From NCBI GenBank assembly GCA_963695985.1, contig CAVOIC010000002.1:62001-126000 (forward strand): a DNA stretch of 64,000 bases, read 5' to 3'. The notes under the pieces are model-generated. The model saw nothing but the letters and a program-made list of their open reading frames with translations, was not told where the DNA came from and ran no database searches. This DNA is from DATBVX01 sp963695985 (GTDB lineage Bacteria; Pseudomonadota; Gammaproteobacteria; Steroidobacterales; Steroidobacteraceae). The translations under genes were made by a program, and so were the position numbers. Shown in pieces: positions 25,777 to 33,425 of the stretch; within the stretch, counting starts at the first letter, position 1; every line of letters starts with the position of its first letter.

Positions 25777-26318
25777 TTCCTGTGCAGCCCCGATTCGACC
25801 GCGTCGAAGAGCCCGTGCAGACCGTAAGAGACGTCGTGGATGGAGCCGTTGACGAAGAACGTCGGCGTATTGCGCGCACCGCTCTGGCGCCCGCTGTTCA
25901 GGTGCTCGCGCACGCGCTGCAGGTAGATCTCGTCGTCCATTTCTGCGGCGAAGCGCGCCAGATCGAGCTCCAGCCGCGCCGCATATTTGCGCAGGTGCTC
26001 CAGGTTCAGGTGACTCTGGTTGTCGAATAACAGGTCATGCATTTGCCAGAACTTGCCCTGGCCGCCGGCACACTCTGCCGCTTCGGCGGCGCGCAATGCG
26101 TGCGGATGGACCTCCTCGAGCGGAAAGTGGCGGAAGACGAAGCGCACGCGTTCCGCGAATCTCTCCACCAGCAGCTTTACAGCCGGAGCCGCCTGCTTGC
26201 AGTTCGGGCACTCGAAGTCGCCGTATTCCACGACGGTCACGGGCGCATGCGGCGGGCCGATTGCATGATCAGTCGGCCCGACCGGCACGGCCAGCTTGAA
26301 GGGGTGCGGTCGGTTCAT
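25773..26318 (-). CDS. DsbA/thioredoxin-like protein
   Basis: From the ATG at 26318 the protein is 181 residues. The DsbA-type core VTVVEYGDFECPNCKQAAPA has a CPNC active site, and the cis-Pro segment is ARNTPTFFVNG. There is no signal peptide, so it is probably cytoplasmic. Relatives include NhaA-fused and stand-alone DsbA-like oxidoreductases. It is coupled by a four-base overlap to the flavoprotein that follows, which suggests an electron-transfer pair. A GTG six bases upstream is a possible alternative start. Confidence 0.84.
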   Translation of the reverse strand: MNRPHPFKLAVPVGPTDHAIGPPHAPVTVVEYGDFECPNCKQAAPAVKLLVERFAERVRFVFRHFPLEEVHPHALRAAEAAECAGGQGKFWQMHDLLFDNQSHLNLEHLRKYAARLELDLARFAAEMDDEIYLQRVREHLNSGRQSGARNTPTFFVNGSIHDVSYGLHGLFDAVESGLHRK

Positions 26319-26354
26319 GGGCACCAGTATCGCACCCTCTCATCAAAATCGGCA

Positions 26355-27041
26355 TCAGCCTCGGGCCCGGCGGCAAACCTGCGGCAGGGCCTGCATTTGC
26401 CGGAGTGCTGTTGCAGCATCAGCCGGCGCGGCCCGCAACGGCTGCCGCAGCGCCGCTCCGGGAACGATTTCTAAGATCACATTCCCGGTGCGGTCGATGA
26501 ACAACAATTCCGGAACGCTGTAGTCTCCGATCCGTGCACTGAATGCGTAGATCGCTCCCAGCTCCGAAGCCTGCAGCTTGCCGCGCACAGCTCCGCCCGC
26601 GGTCTCGAATTGCAGGCTGTCATCCGGCGCGGCGGTTGGTGCGCGTACGATGGCGCCGTGCACCTCCAGGGAGTGTCCGCGTCCCCACAGGACGATGACG
26701 GGGTCCGGCCACGAATCTGCCAGCCGCCACACCGCTGACAACTCCTCTCCAGGAACTCCGACGCGACGCTCCGGCATCATTCCATCCAGAACGACGGCTA
26801 TCGAGGTGTGAAACTCGCGCGCGAGTGCGTCGAGCGGCAGGTCGGGTTGGCGTGCCAGCTCCCACTGCACCAGTGCGCGCAGTCGGTTGCTGGCGCAAAG
26901 GTTCCCGTCGACGCGGTCGAGTGCCGCGATCAGCAGCTCGGCACTCGCGAACACGGCTACCAGCACCCAGGCCGTGATGCGCAACGCGCGTGCACGCGCG
27001 GCCGAGTCGTGCCGCCTCGCCAACGGCAGTGAACGGGACAA
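26355..27041 (-). CDS. HutX/ChuX-like haem-utilisation-type protein with a membrane anchor
   Basis: From TTG at 27041 the protein is 228 residues. That start is picked because a perfect AGGAGGT lies nine bases upstream. A single hydrophobic helix (about residues 20-42, ITAWVLVAVFASAELLIAAL) precedes a domain that follows the HutX/ChuX pattern: LPLDALAREFHTSIAVVLDG, VPGEELSAVWRLADSW, SLEVHGAIV and GAIYAFSARIG. HutX and ChuX are soluble cytoplasmic haem carriers, so the anchor is unusual. It sits 65 bases after the TonB receptor stop in the same operon. The similarity is by eye, and a structural search is needed. An earlier TTG at 27074 is less likely. Confidence 0.6.
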   Translation of the reverse strand: MSRSLPLARRHDSAARARALRITAWVLVAVFASAELLIAALDRVDGNLCASNRLRALVQWELARQPDLPLDALAREFHTSIAVVLDGMMPERRVGVPGEELSAVWRLADSWPDPVIVLWGRGHSLEVHGAIVRAPTAAPDDSLQFETAGGAVRGKLQASELGAIYAFSARIGDYSVPELLFIDRTGNVILEIVPGAALRQPLRAAPADAATALRQMQALPQVCRRARG

Positions 27042-27106
27042 GCGACGGTCACCTCCTGCGAAGAGGGCGGCCAACGGCGCTCGCGGGCGCCGCCGGCCAT
27101 CGCTCG

Positions 27107-29089
27107 CTAGAAGTTGGCTCGCAAGATCAAGCTGACATCGCGCCCCGGCAGGATCACTTCGTCCTTGTTCAGTGCCACGGAGTTGCGTTGCACACTGTCG
27201 GTGAGGTTATGACCTACCAGCGCCAGCTCGAGTCCCGGGGTCGAAGTCCAGGGGCGCCAGCCCAGCTGAGCATCCACCGAGGTGAATCCATCGGTCGGTG
27301 ATTCCGCAGTACCGACATCATTCTGTGCGCCGGAATACTTCACCAGAAAGCTCGCGTCGACGCTTGGCCCGTCCCACGCCAATCCGCCACCGATGTGATA
27401 GGGGGGAATACGCGGCACGTTGCCGCCGTTGTCGAGCGTCGCACGCACGTAGTCCGCGAGTAGCAAGGCCTGCAGTTTGCCGCTCGGGCCCGTATAGAGT
27501 CCGAAGGTCGACTTGGCTTCCGCACCCCAGAACTTCGAGTCGAGCTGCTCGTAGATCAGTTCCTTGAGCTCTCCGGTGTCGCCGACGACGCAATTGCCCG
27601 CGTCGTCGCAGGTGCGACCGGTCAGGTTGCCGAAAATGTAATTGCTGAAGCGCGCTCCCCACACTGACACGTCCAGCCGGACCGCGTCGGTCCGTACGCG
27701 CACCGAGCCCTCCAGCGAGTTGGCACGCTCGAGGTCGAGTGTCGGATCGCCGGTCTCGAATGTTCCCGGCCCATCGTGAGGACCGCGTGCGAACAGCTCG
27801 GTCTGCGCCGGCGCGCGAGCCGCACTCGACAATGTGAGGCCCAGCGACACCGTTTTCGTGGCCGTGTACAGCAAGCCGATGGAGCCACTGACCGGTGTGA
27901 AGTCGCGTGACGTCGCTACATCGGAGGCGGGAGTGCCGTCCACTTTCACGTGCTCGACGCGCGCTCCCGCCTGCAGGTCCAGGACCTGGCTCAGGGGCGC
28001 GTCGGCGAACACGAAGCCGGCATAGGTTTGGGTCGTCGTCGGCAGCAGGTAGTCGGCGCCCTCCCCGAGCGCGGAGAAGTTGCGGTTCTGGAGCTGGACG
28101 CCAAAGGCCGCGCCGGAGAACGGTCCCATCTCACCGAACAGTCCCTCCGCTCGCGCATCCCATTCGTTGTCCTTGAAGGTCGATGCCGCCACGCCCGCGG
28201 GATCGCGCTCGCTGTGCTCGTAATCGGCATAGCCGCCTTCAATGTTGAGCTTCTGAAACGCTCCCGCCCCGATCGCGAATGAGGAGCGCATGAGCTCCTT
28301 GGTCTGCTTCATGTCGATGAAGGTGTCCTCCCCCGGGATGCCGTACTTGGCGTCATAGTGAATGGCCCCCACGCCAATGCGGCTGTCTCCAAAAAAGTAG
28401 GAACCGCCGCCCGCATAACCATCGCCTCTGAAGTAGGAGTTGCTTTGGGTTCCTTCCGGTGTGTCGTAGTCATCCGCGTGCCGATCGAAGCCATCGACGT
28501 GGAAAGCGAATTGCCCGGCGCGCGCATCGATCAGCGCCGCCCCCTGGCGGGTGTCGGCATTGGTGGCATAGCTGCCGGAAGCCTCGCCGGTGAAGGCATC
28601 CTCCGGCAACTGCGTCGGCACTCGATTGTTGATGGCATTCACGACCCCGCCGATCGCCTGGCTGCCGTAGCGCAGGGTTGCAGCGCCGCGGACCACTTCG
28701 ATCTTCTCCGCCGAGAGCGGATCGATGGGCACGCCGTGATCCGGACCGACGTCGGAAACATCAAAGCTCCCGATGCCGTCCTCCAGGATGCGGACGCGAT
28801 TGGCGTCGAACCCACGGATGACGGGCCGGCTCGCCCCAGAGGCGAAAGTCGTGCCAGTGACTCCAGGCTCATTGGACAGCGCGTCGGCGAGGTTGGCGCC
28901 GCCCTGCCGTAGGATCTGATCCCGGTTAACGCTATCAGCAATAGTCGCGAACGAGTCCGCGTCTCGCTCCAGCGGCGAGGCGCTGACGATGACCTTTCCG
29001 ATCTCCTGTGCGTCGGGATCGGCCAGCGCACCGTCAGTAAAGAGTAAGGTCAGGGCCGCTGCGGCACTGACAGTTGCTATGTGTGACAT
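27107..29089 (-). CDS. TonB-dependent receptor, ZnuD-like
   Basis: From the ATG at 29089 (GGAG 10 bases upstream) the protein is 660 residues. A signal peptide ends near GALADP. The plug shows SRPVIRGFDANRVRILEDG, VRGAATLRYGSQAIGGVV and the DVSDVGPDHGVPIDPL segment characteristic of ZnuD-type receptors. The barrel has ELFARGPHDGPGTFETGDP and ends in ILRANF. ZnuD homologues import zinc and can also bind haem. The downstream HutX-like gene and upstream DUF2946-like gene support metal or haem uptake. No Zur or Fur site was obvious upstream. Confidence 0.85.
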   Translation of the reverse strand: MSHIATVSAAAALTLLFTDGALADPDAQEIGKVIVSASPLERDADSFATIADSVNRDQILRQGGANLADALSNEPGVTGTTFASGASRPVIRGFDANRVRILEDGIGSFDVSDVGPDHGVPIDPLSAEKIEVVRGAATLRYGSQAIGGVVNAINNRVPTQLPEDAFTGEASGSYATNADTRQGAALIDARAGQFAFHVDGFDRHADDYDTPEGTQSNSYFRGDGYAGGGSYFFGDSRIGVGAIHYDAKYGIPGEDTFIDMKQTKELMRSSFAIGAGAFQKLNIEGGYADYEHSERDPAGVAASTFKDNEWDARAEGLFGEMGPFSGAAFGVQLQNRNFSALGEGADYLLPTTTQTYAGFVFADAPLSQVLDLQAGARVEHVKVDGTPASDVATSRDFTPVSGSIGLLYTATKTVSLGLTLSSAARAPAQTELFARGPHDGPGTFETGDPTLDLERANSLEGSVRVRTDAVRLDVSVWGARFSNYIFGNLTGRTCDDAGNCVVGDTGELKELIYEQLDSKFWGAEAKSTFGLYTGPSGKLQALLLADYVRATLDNGGNVPRIPPYHIGGGLAWDGPSVDASFLVKYSGAQNDVGTAESPTDGFTSVDAQLGWRPWTSTPGLELALVGHNLTDSVQRNSVALNKDEVILPGRDVSLILRANF

Positions 29090-29213
29090 AAATAACCTGC
29101 TCCACATGAAAGATGAGATCCGGCACGCTTGCGCCGAAGCCGCGAGGTGCACGGAATGACAAACGCAACCCGCGACGGGTCAGTCGCGAATCGCGGTCAA
29201 GGGCAACGTGGAG

Positions 29214-29648
29214 TCAGACGACGGGAGGGGCGCGGCCGCGCCAGCTGAAGGAGACCGCGGCTACTGAAACGAGTGGGATTACAGCGGGTGAAACGAAGGG
29301 ACCGGATGTCAACCGCGTCGGCAGGTCCGAGGGCGTAGGCGTCGAGAGCGCGCCCGTGTGCGCAACCACCTGGCAAAGCGGGCAGACGCCGTCAGGTTCT
29401 CGATCGCGGCGCTGGCCCTGCGCGCCCTCCGGGTCCAGGGACGAGGGTGCCGCTACCGCTGCCTCGGGAACGGAATCGATCGAGGCCGCAGCAAGATAAG
29501 CCGGGATGTGGATGTGCGTCTGCGCAACCTGGATCTGCAGTGTGGCGGCCAGCACACAGCACAACAGCAGTCCCAGCCGCCAACGCGGCAGAGCAGTCTC
29601 ACCCCCTGAGCGCCTGCCTCGATGGAAACGCTTCAATCCCTGTTTCAC
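29214..29648 (-). CDS. DUF2946-like membrane/periplasmic protein
   Basis: From a GTG at 29648 the protein is 144 residues. It has one helix (about 23-40), a QTHIHIP segment, a CPLCQ cysteine pair and a C-terminal SWRGRAPP, all typical of DUF2946. These small His/Cys proteins are common beside TonB receptors and metal-transport genes. It lies 124 bases upstream of the ZnuD-like receptor on the same strand. A longer upstream frame is low-complexity and is not used. The function is unknown. Confidence 0.65.
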   Translation of the reverse strand: MKQGLKRFHRGRRSGGETALPRWRLGLLLCCVLAATLQIQVAQTHIHIPAYLAAASIDSVPEAAVAAPSSLDPEGAQGQRRDREPDGVCPLCQVVAHTGALSTPTPSDLPTRLTSGPFVSPAVIPLVSVAAVSFSWRGRAPPVV

Positions 29649-29707
29649 GCCTGAGACTCTACAGCGATCGCTCGCAAAAGTTCCACAATATTCAAAGGAA
29701 GAGGTGC

Positions 29708-30211
29708 TCAGGGCCTGCCCCGGGTATCTGAGTCCCGGACTCGTTCCCGCAGCGAGCTCAATTGCTCTCCCCACCACAAGGCGATCATGCGGCTGAATTC
29801 TGCACCCACCAGGCCATGGCGAGCGGGATGTCCGTCACGCAACGAGCTCCATCCGCGATGCGTGACGGTGACCGAAGTACCATTGGGCGAGGGGGCGAAT
29901 TCGACCTCGACCTCCGTGCGTTCATCGGGCGCGAAGTTGGCATTGCGCCAGGAAAACACCAACCGTTCGGGTGGCTGCCAGACACTGACGCGACCGACTT
30001 CGATAACCGTGGGACCGTCACTGCCTTCGATCGACTCGAAGATGCGCCCGCCGACTCGCGGCTCGATGTGAATGAAGCCGCGGCCTGTGCCGGCGTGGCG
30101 AAACTTCGGACCGCGCCGCCACCACTGATCGATCTGGGCCGTGAAGATCTCGAACGCGGACTTTGGTGGCACAGCGACGCTCACCGTTACCCGCGCCTGG
30201 TCGCCGCTCAT
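29708..30211 (-). CDS. SRPBCC (AHSA1-like) domain protein
   Basis: The protein has 167 residues with an SRPBCC fold: VTVSVAVPPKSAFEIFTAQI opens the domain, RVGGRIFESIEG forms the second strand pair and PPERLVFSWRNANF the third, and the C-terminal helix follows SRMIALWWGEQL. Such proteins bind hydrophobic ligands. The ATG overlaps the ArsR-family stop by four bases. The operon VOC, ArsR, SRPBCC is a recurring bacterial arrangement in which the regulator controls its own enzymes. The ligand is unknown. Confidence 0.8.
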   Translation of the reverse strand: MSGDQARVTVSVAVPPKSAFEIFTAQIDQWWRRGPKFRHAGTGRGFIHIEPRVGGRIFESIEGSDGPTVIEVGRVSVWQPPERLVFSWRNANFAPDERTEVEVEFAPSPNGTSVTVTHRGWSSLRDGHPARHGLVGAEFSRMIALWWGEQLSSLRERVRDSDTRGRP

Positions 30212-30564
30212 GCCCCGCGCCCGCGGGCGCCGGGGGATTTCTCTGCATGCGCCTTGAAGGCGCGCAGCTGGTCTTCCCACAGGCCCTCGACCTGTTCAAG
30301 CCACTCTCGCAGGGGTGCAAAGGCAGAGCGGCTGAGCGTGTAGATCCGCACTCGCGCATCATGTTCGACGCCTTGCTCGACGATGACGCCCGAGCGGCGC
30401 AGCACGCGCAGATGCCGGCTGAGAGCGGGCGGACTCATGCCGAGCACTTCCGCCAACTCGCCGGCGCGATGCGGCTTCTTGAGCAGCGTCTGGATTACCT
30501 GGCGACGCGTCGGGTCTGCCAGCGCCCCGAACGTCGCGTCAACCTGTGCCGCGGCACGGACCAT
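30208..30564 (-). CDS. ArsR-family transcriptional regulator
   Basis: This 118-residue protein has a winged helix: ATFGALADPTRRQVIQTLLK, the recognition helix MSPPALSRHLRVLRRSGVIV, and the wing with RVRIYTLSRSAFAPLREW. There is no Cys cluster, so it belongs to the non-metal ArsR branch usually found beside SRPBCC enzymes. It lies nine bases after the VOC gene and overlaps the SRPBCC gene by four. The inverted repeat at 31078-31093 upstream of the operon is its probable operator. Confidence 0.87.
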   Translation of the reverse strand: MVRAAAQVDATFGALADPTRRQVIQTLLKKPHRAGELAEVLGMSPPALSRHLRVLRRSGVIVEQGVEHDARVRIYTLSRSAFAPLREWLEQVEGLWEDQLRAFKAHAEKSPGARGRGA

Positions 30565-30573
30565 CGTTGCGAA

Positions 30574-31032
30574 CTAAGAAGCGGACGGGTCGCGCAGCCG
30601 CTGTGTGACCCACCACATGTGCCCTTCCGGATCGAGCGCGCCGTAGCTGCGATCCGCGAAATAGTCCGCGCCGTAGTCGTGTGTCGCCGGTTCCTCGACG
30701 ATCCGCGCTCCGCGCGCGCGCGCGTGGGCGCAATGGGCATCGGCATCGTCCACGAACAGCATCAGCGACTGCGTCGTGCGGCCCTCGAGCGAGCGCGGGC
30801 TGCGCATGAACGCTTTCCACGGCCTCTTCTGCACGTCGCCGCCCTCCTGCGAGACCATGATCAGGCCTTCGCCGTAGGTCAGTTCGCTGTGCTCGATGCG
30901 TCCGCCTTCGCCCTCCACTCTGAGGCGCACTTCGAAGCCGAAGGCTTCGCACAGCCAGTCGATGGCGGCGGCTGCGTCCTGGTAGAAGATCGAGCTCGAA
31001 AGGCGTGGCCAATCGCGTGGCGTTGGTTTCAT
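30574..31032 (-). CDS. VOC (glyoxalase/bleomycin-resistance) family protein
   Basis: This 152-residue vicinal oxygen chelate protein has two beta-alpha-beta units. SSSIFYQDAAAAIDWLCEAFG opens the first, LMLFVDDADAHCAHARARG the second, and RSYGALDPEGHMWWVTQR ends the fold. It is the first gene of the operon with the ArsR and SRPBCC genes. It may be a dioxygenase, a thiol transferase or a ligand-binding protein. The His and Glu positions could hold a metal. Confidence 0.82.
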   Translation of the reverse strand: MKPTPRDWPRLSSSIFYQDAAAAIDWLCEAFGFEVRLRVEGEGGRIEHSELTYGEGLIMVSQEGGDVQKRPWKAFMRSPRSLEGRTTQSLMLFVDDADAHCAHARARGARIVEEPATHDYGADYFADRSYGALDPEGHMWWVTQRLRDPSAS

Positions 31033-31077
31033 GGCGCTCTCCGCAGGCAGGCTTGTAGTTGCTGGTATCGCTAAATA

Positions 31078-31093
31078 TTAACGATATAGTTAA
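31078..31093 (-). promoter_or_regulatory. Probable ArsR operator (TTAAC-N6-GTTAA)
   Basis: The sequence TTAAC-GATATA-GTTAA is a perfect inverted repeat with a 6-base centre, in an AT-rich patch 45 bases upstream of the VOC start. ArsR regulators of SRPBCC operons bind such sites. The repeat may also overlap the promoter's -10 region on the minus strand. Confidence 0.55.
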
Positions 31094-31155
31094 CTACATG
31101 CAACTGCACCGTCACGGCGTCACGGCGGCACAGCCTGGGAAAGCCAGTGGACTCC

Positions 31156-31686
31156 TCAGCGCCCCGGGTCGTCGCCCTGTCGGCTGGCCTCGAACAGGAA
31201 CCAAATGCGCTGCTCGGCCTCATCGATCCAGTTCTCGAGCAGGCTCGCACTCGCCACGTCGCCGTGCTCGTCGCACACCGCATGTACTTCGCGCATGCGC
31301 ATCACGAGCTGCTGGTTGTCGTCGCGCAGTTCCGCCAACATGTCGAGCGGCGAGACGTAGTCAGCGTCGTTGTCGCGCACCCGCTGCAGCCGGCTGATGT
31401 GGCCAATCGAACGGATCGTGGTACCGCCCACCTTCCGGACGCGCTCGGCAATAGCGTCCGTCGTCGCATAGATCTGCGCTGCCTGCTCATCCAGTAGCAG
31501 GTGATAGTCGCGGAACCGCGGCCCCGAAACGTGCCAGTGGAAATTCTTGGTCTTCATGTACAGCGCGAACATGTCGGCTAGCAGCAGGTTGAGCGCCGCA
31601 GAAAGGTCGCGTGTGGCCTCGGAGCCGAGGCTATTCGGCGTTGCAAGCCGCGCGGTTCGCCGCGCCTTGGCAGCTTTGGCGTTCAT
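31156..31686 (-). CDS. dps: DNA starvation/stationary-phase protection protein
   Basis: From the ATG at 31686, which follows a GGAGG ribosome site, this is a 176-residue ferritin-like protein. Ferroxidase residues are visible in NFHWHVSGPRFRDYHLLLDE (His, Asp and Glu) and the following helix AQIYATTDAIAERVRKVGG. A Lys/Ala/Arg-rich N-terminal tail (about residues 1-15) could bind DNA. Dps stores iron and protects DNA from peroxide. A longer frame upstream is not supported, because the ATG has the better ribosome site. Confidence 0.92.
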   Translation of the reverse strand: MNAKAAKARRTARLATPNSLGSEATRDLSAALNLLLADMFALYMKTKNFHWHVSGPRFRDYHLLLDEQAAQIYATTDAIAERVRKVGGTTIRSIGHISRLQRVRDNDADYVSPLDMLAELRDDNQQLVMRMREVHAVCDEHGDVASASLLENWIDEAEQRIWFLFEASRQGDDPGR

Positions 31687-31792
31687 CAGTCCTCCAGTTG
31701 TTTGCGGACCCACGTACCACGCGGTCCACTTCGCCAGTCTGGCTGCGCGACGTGACATTACGGGCGCGGCCGAATCGTTTTCGTGACAATGA

Positions 31793-31809
31793 TGAGCGCT
31801 GAGCGCTCA
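31793..31809. repeat. 17-bp palindrome between dps and hemJ
   Basis: TGAGCGCT-G-AGCGCTCA at 31793-31809 is a perfect 8-bp inverted repeat with a 1-base centre. It sits in the region between the divergent dps (start 31686) and hemJ (start 31908) genes, 106 bases upstream of dps. It may be a shared regulator site. Confidence 0.35.
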
Positions 31810-31907
31810 CCCTTCAACTGCTGTTACTGCCCGCAGGCTGCAGTAGGCAGAGTGTGCTCCGGAGCGGTGCACGGGCGCGTGTACGGGCGTGCAGGTAAAC
31901 TGCCGCC

Positions 31908-32330
31908 ATGCTGTGGCTCAAGGCCTTGCACGTCGTCTTCATGGTCACCTGGTTCGCAGGCCTGTTCTATTTGCCGCGCCTGTTCGTGTACCACGTGGCG
32001 ACGACCGATGCGATCGGCCGCGAACGGTTCGCGACCATGGAACGGCGCCTGTTCGCGATCATGACCATCGGTGCGGCACTCACGCTCGCCTTCGGTCTCG
32101 CCATGATCTGGCAGACGCCCGCCTATCTCGATCTCGACTGGATGCGCACCAAGCTGGTGCTGGTCGCAGTGCTCATCGCCTACCACGTCTGGTGCTACCG
32201 CCTGATGCACGAACTGGTCCGCGGTTCGGGCGGCCGCTCCCACACCTGGTACCGCTGGTTCAACGAGGTTCCGGGGGTACTCTTGATCGCGATCGCGATT
32301 CTTGCGGTCGTGAAACCCGCCTTGCGCTAG
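31908..32330 (+). CDS. hemJ: Protoporphyrinogen IX oxidase HemJ
   Basis: This 140-residue membrane protein has four helices. The sequence starts LKALHVVFMVTWFAGLFYLP and has VYHVATTDA, MRTKLVLVAVLIAYHVWCY and a tail helix. The conserved His and Lys expected to hold haem b lie in the first and third helices. HemJ oxidises protoporphyrinogen IX to protoporphyrin IX in haem synthesis. Its length and pattern match the family closely. It is divergent from dps, and no other haem gene lies in this window. Confidence 0.9.
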   Translation: MLWLKALHVVFMVTWFAGLFYLPRLFVYHVATTDAIGRERFATMERRLFAIMTIGAALTLAFGLAMIWQTPAYLDLDWMRTKLVLVAVLIAYHVWCYRLMHELVRGSGGRSHTWYRWFNEVPGVLLIAIAILAVVKPALR

Positions 32331-32380
32331 GGCGCCTGACGTCCTCGCTGCCGGCGATCAGTGCCCAGATCGCGGCGGGA

Positions 32381-33406
32381 TTACGTGCGTCGCATGTTTC
32401 TATCCTGGTTCAAGGGCAGCGGCGAGCAATTCGTACGAACGCATTCTCGCAGGTGATCGTGCATGATGGTGACGATCATCACCTCATCGAGGTGCCACTG
32501 ATCTGCCATGAGGGTCACCTGCCGACGCAGCGTCGTGGGCGAGCCGATGAACAGGGAAGGCAGAGTTCCGTCGTCAACGCGGGGCTCGGGCGCCGCCGGC
32601 CCAAGTTCGCGCACGGCCTCCTCCACCGACGGCACAAGTCCTTTCTCGCCCGCGCGGATGCGGCGCCTCACCAGGCGCACACTCGTGGCCAGTCGCAGCG
32701 CTTCCTCGTCAGTCTCTGCGCAGACCGCGCTGATCGCCACGATGGCCTGCGGCGCTGACAGATAGCGTGAAGGCTTGAAGCACGCGAAGTAGTACTCGAG
32801 CGTTGAAGCTGCGTGCTCCGGCGCGATGAAATGGGCGAACGCATACGGCAGGCCGAGCTCCGCCGCCGCGTGTGCGCTCCACGGGCTTGAGCCCAGCAGC
32901 CAAACGGTCGGGCTGCCCGGCATGTACGGCGTCACTGTCAGGCCGCTGAACGGGTGGCTCGAATGGAACTCGCGGTGCAGAAATCCGAGGAGCTCCATGA
33001 GCTGATTCGGAAAATCATCCGGAAACGGTGTCTCGGTGCGTTCGCGCCGCAACGCGAGTGTCGCCAGCGGGCCGCCACCCGGCGCACGACCAACCGCGAG
33101 ATCGATGCGATCGGGCGCCAGCGCATGCAACATGCGGAACTGCTCAGCAACTTTGTAGGGGCTGTAGTGCGGCAGCATGACGCCGCCCGAACCCAGGCGA
33201 ATGCGCGTAGTCTCCGCCGTGAGCCTCGCGATGAGTACTTCCGGCGCCGGGCTCGCGAGCGACTCGATGTCATGGTGCTCGGCTATCCAGTAGCGCGTGT
33301 AGCCCAGTCGATCCGCGAGCCGTGCGAGCTCGATCGTGTTCTGCAGCGCCTGCGCGGGAGTCGAGCCCGAGGAGACTGGCGATTGGTCGATGACTGAAAG
33401 GCGCAT
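32381..33406 (-). CDS. LLM-class flavin-dependent oxidoreductase
   Basis: From the ATG at 33406 the protein is 341 residues. It is a TIM-barrel flavoprotein of the luciferase-like type: LSVIDQSPVSSGSTPAQA, GYTRYWIAEHHD, SGGVMLPHYSPYKVAEQFR, LAVGRAPGG and VWLLGSSPWSAHAAAELG. Members use FMNH2 or F420 with oxygen to oxidise aldehydes, sulfonates and other compounds. It lies 19 bases after the prolyl oligopeptidase stop on the same strand, so both may belong to the receptor operon. A longer upstream reading would overlap that gene. Confidence 0.85.
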   Translation of the reverse strand: MRLSVIDQSPVSSGSTPAQALQNTIELARLADRLGYTRYWIAEHHDIESLASPAPEVLIARLTAETTRIRLGSGGVMLPHYSPYKVAEQFRMLHALAPDRIDLAVGRAPGGGPLATLALRRERTETPFPDDFPNQLMELLGFLHREFHSSHPFSGLTVTPYMPGSPTVWLLGSSPWSAHAAAELGLPYAFAHFIAPEHAASTLEYYFACFKPSRYLSAPQAIVAISAVCAETDEEALRLATSVRLVRRRIRAGEKGLVPSVEEAVRELGPAAPEPRVDDGTLPSLFIGSPTTLRRQVTLMADQWHLDEVMIVTIMHDHLRECVRTNCSPLPLNQDRNMRRT

Positions 33407-33425
33407 GCCTACGGCGCTGCGCGCT

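Noticed and set aside
29090..29213. Zur or Fur box upstream of the ZnuD-like receptor
   Set aside because: No convincing palindromic AT-rich box of either kind was found.
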